Part shown: positions 5,467-5,691 of the stretch, in pieces
How the letters are laid out: every line of letters begins with the position of its first letter
Numbering within the stretch: position 1 is the stretch's first letter
Origin: Oscillospiraceae bacterium
GTDB taxonomy: Bacteria > Bacillota > Clostridia > Oscillospirales > Acutalibacteraceae
Assembly (NCBI GenBank): GCA_902774165.1
Contig: CACYHJ010000187.1
Location: forward strand, 1 to 5,691
Length of the DNA: 5,691 bases
Direction: 5' to 3'
Made by a program: the position numbers and the translations under genes
Notes under the pieces: generated by a model
Database searches by the model: none
Told to the model about the DNA's origin: nothing
Seen by the model: the letters and a program-made list of their open reading frames with translations, nothing else

Positions 5467-5691
5467 GCTGAGATATACAAAAATCCGTACTGATATCGTG
5501 CAGATCGGAGTTCAATTGAAAAATGCGGTTATTCCTCGCACAACGGTATTTTTCTTTTTGTCTGTGACGTTGTGACGGTTATGCCGGTTGCGACGGCAAT
5601 ATCCCCCTGTTTCGCAGCTGTCACAAAGTTTCCGTTCGTTTATTGTACGATCGGCACAACGACGCGTTCCGCTTGCGATTCGCAGCGGTAA
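5467..5691. other. Right-edge stretch without a supported gene
   Basis: Reading frames here are short. The plus strand has a 36-codon frame from ATG 5581 to a TAA at the last three bases, without a ribosome binding site. A minus frame enters from the edge at 5690 and stops at 5640 after 16 residues; it could be the tail of a gene beyond the window but is too short to judge. A tandem TGTGACG repeat (5563-5569 and 5571-5577) and a 7-bp inverted repeat (CACAACG 5539-5545, CGTTGTG 5568-5574) are present without a T-run typical of a terminator. Confidence 0.4.

Noticed and set aside
5534..5690. Minus-strand frame at the right edge that looks protein-like on both sides of an in-frame TAA (5640-5642)
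   Set aside because: It could be a decayed gene tail, but the pieces are only 16 and about 36 residues and match nothing I recognise, so a pseudogene call is not supported.
5581..5691. Plus-strand frame of 36 codons ending exactly at the window edge
   Set aside because: There is no ribosome binding site or recognisable motif; ending on TAA at the edge may be coincidence.

Overview
The window looks like a chromosomal piece, possibly a short contig, from a moderately GC-rich Clostridia-type Firmicute. That placement is inferred from strong GGAGG-type ribosome binding sites, a TTG start with a near-perfect Shine-Dalgarno, sigma-A-like promoters, a GPH-family sugar symporter and a small signal-peptide protein with a bacterial Ig-like fold. 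No rRNA, tRNA, CRISPR array, insertion sequence or phage gene was seen, and the species cannot be named.

Layout. (1) Bases 2-811 (+): the 3' part of a polar amino-acid-type ABC transporter ATPase (GlnQ/HisP-like) carrying an unusual C-terminal extension that resembles a degenerate RsbW/SpoIIAB-type histidine-kinase-like ATPase domain. It ends at a textbook intrinsic terminator (836-876). (2) Bases 919-3669 (+): a two-gene operon with its own promoter and a cre-like catabolite-repression site. It encodes a CehA/McbA-family PHP-fold metallohydrolase (TTG start at 1088) and, with TAATG stop/start overlap, a 12-TM GPH/MelB-type symporter. (3) Bases 3670-3947: a convergent intergenic region with a small hairpin and a long hairpin that can terminate transcription from both sides. 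(4) Bases 3948-4424 (-): a small secreted protein with a Big2-like Ig domain and a hydrophobic, basic-ended C-terminal tail, driven by an extended -10 promoter. (5) Bases 4656-5384 (-): an unrecognised 7-TM membrane protein whose upstream region holds an 18-bp near-perfect palindrome that looks like an operator. (6) Bases 5467-5691: no gene that can be supported.

How it works together. The hydrolase-symporter pair is the clearest functional unit. The symporter probably imports a sugar-like or conjugated substrate and the metallohydrolase cleaves a phosphoester, carbamate or related ester bond, but the substrate cannot be read from sequence. The ABC ATPase belongs to a separate operon that begins left of the window. 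The two minus-strand genes are separately promoted and have no visible link to the operon. The most unusual items are the ABC-ATPase/anti-sigma-like fusion, the coupled hydrolase-symporter cassette with its cre-like site, and the orphan 7-TM protein with its palindromic operator candidate.
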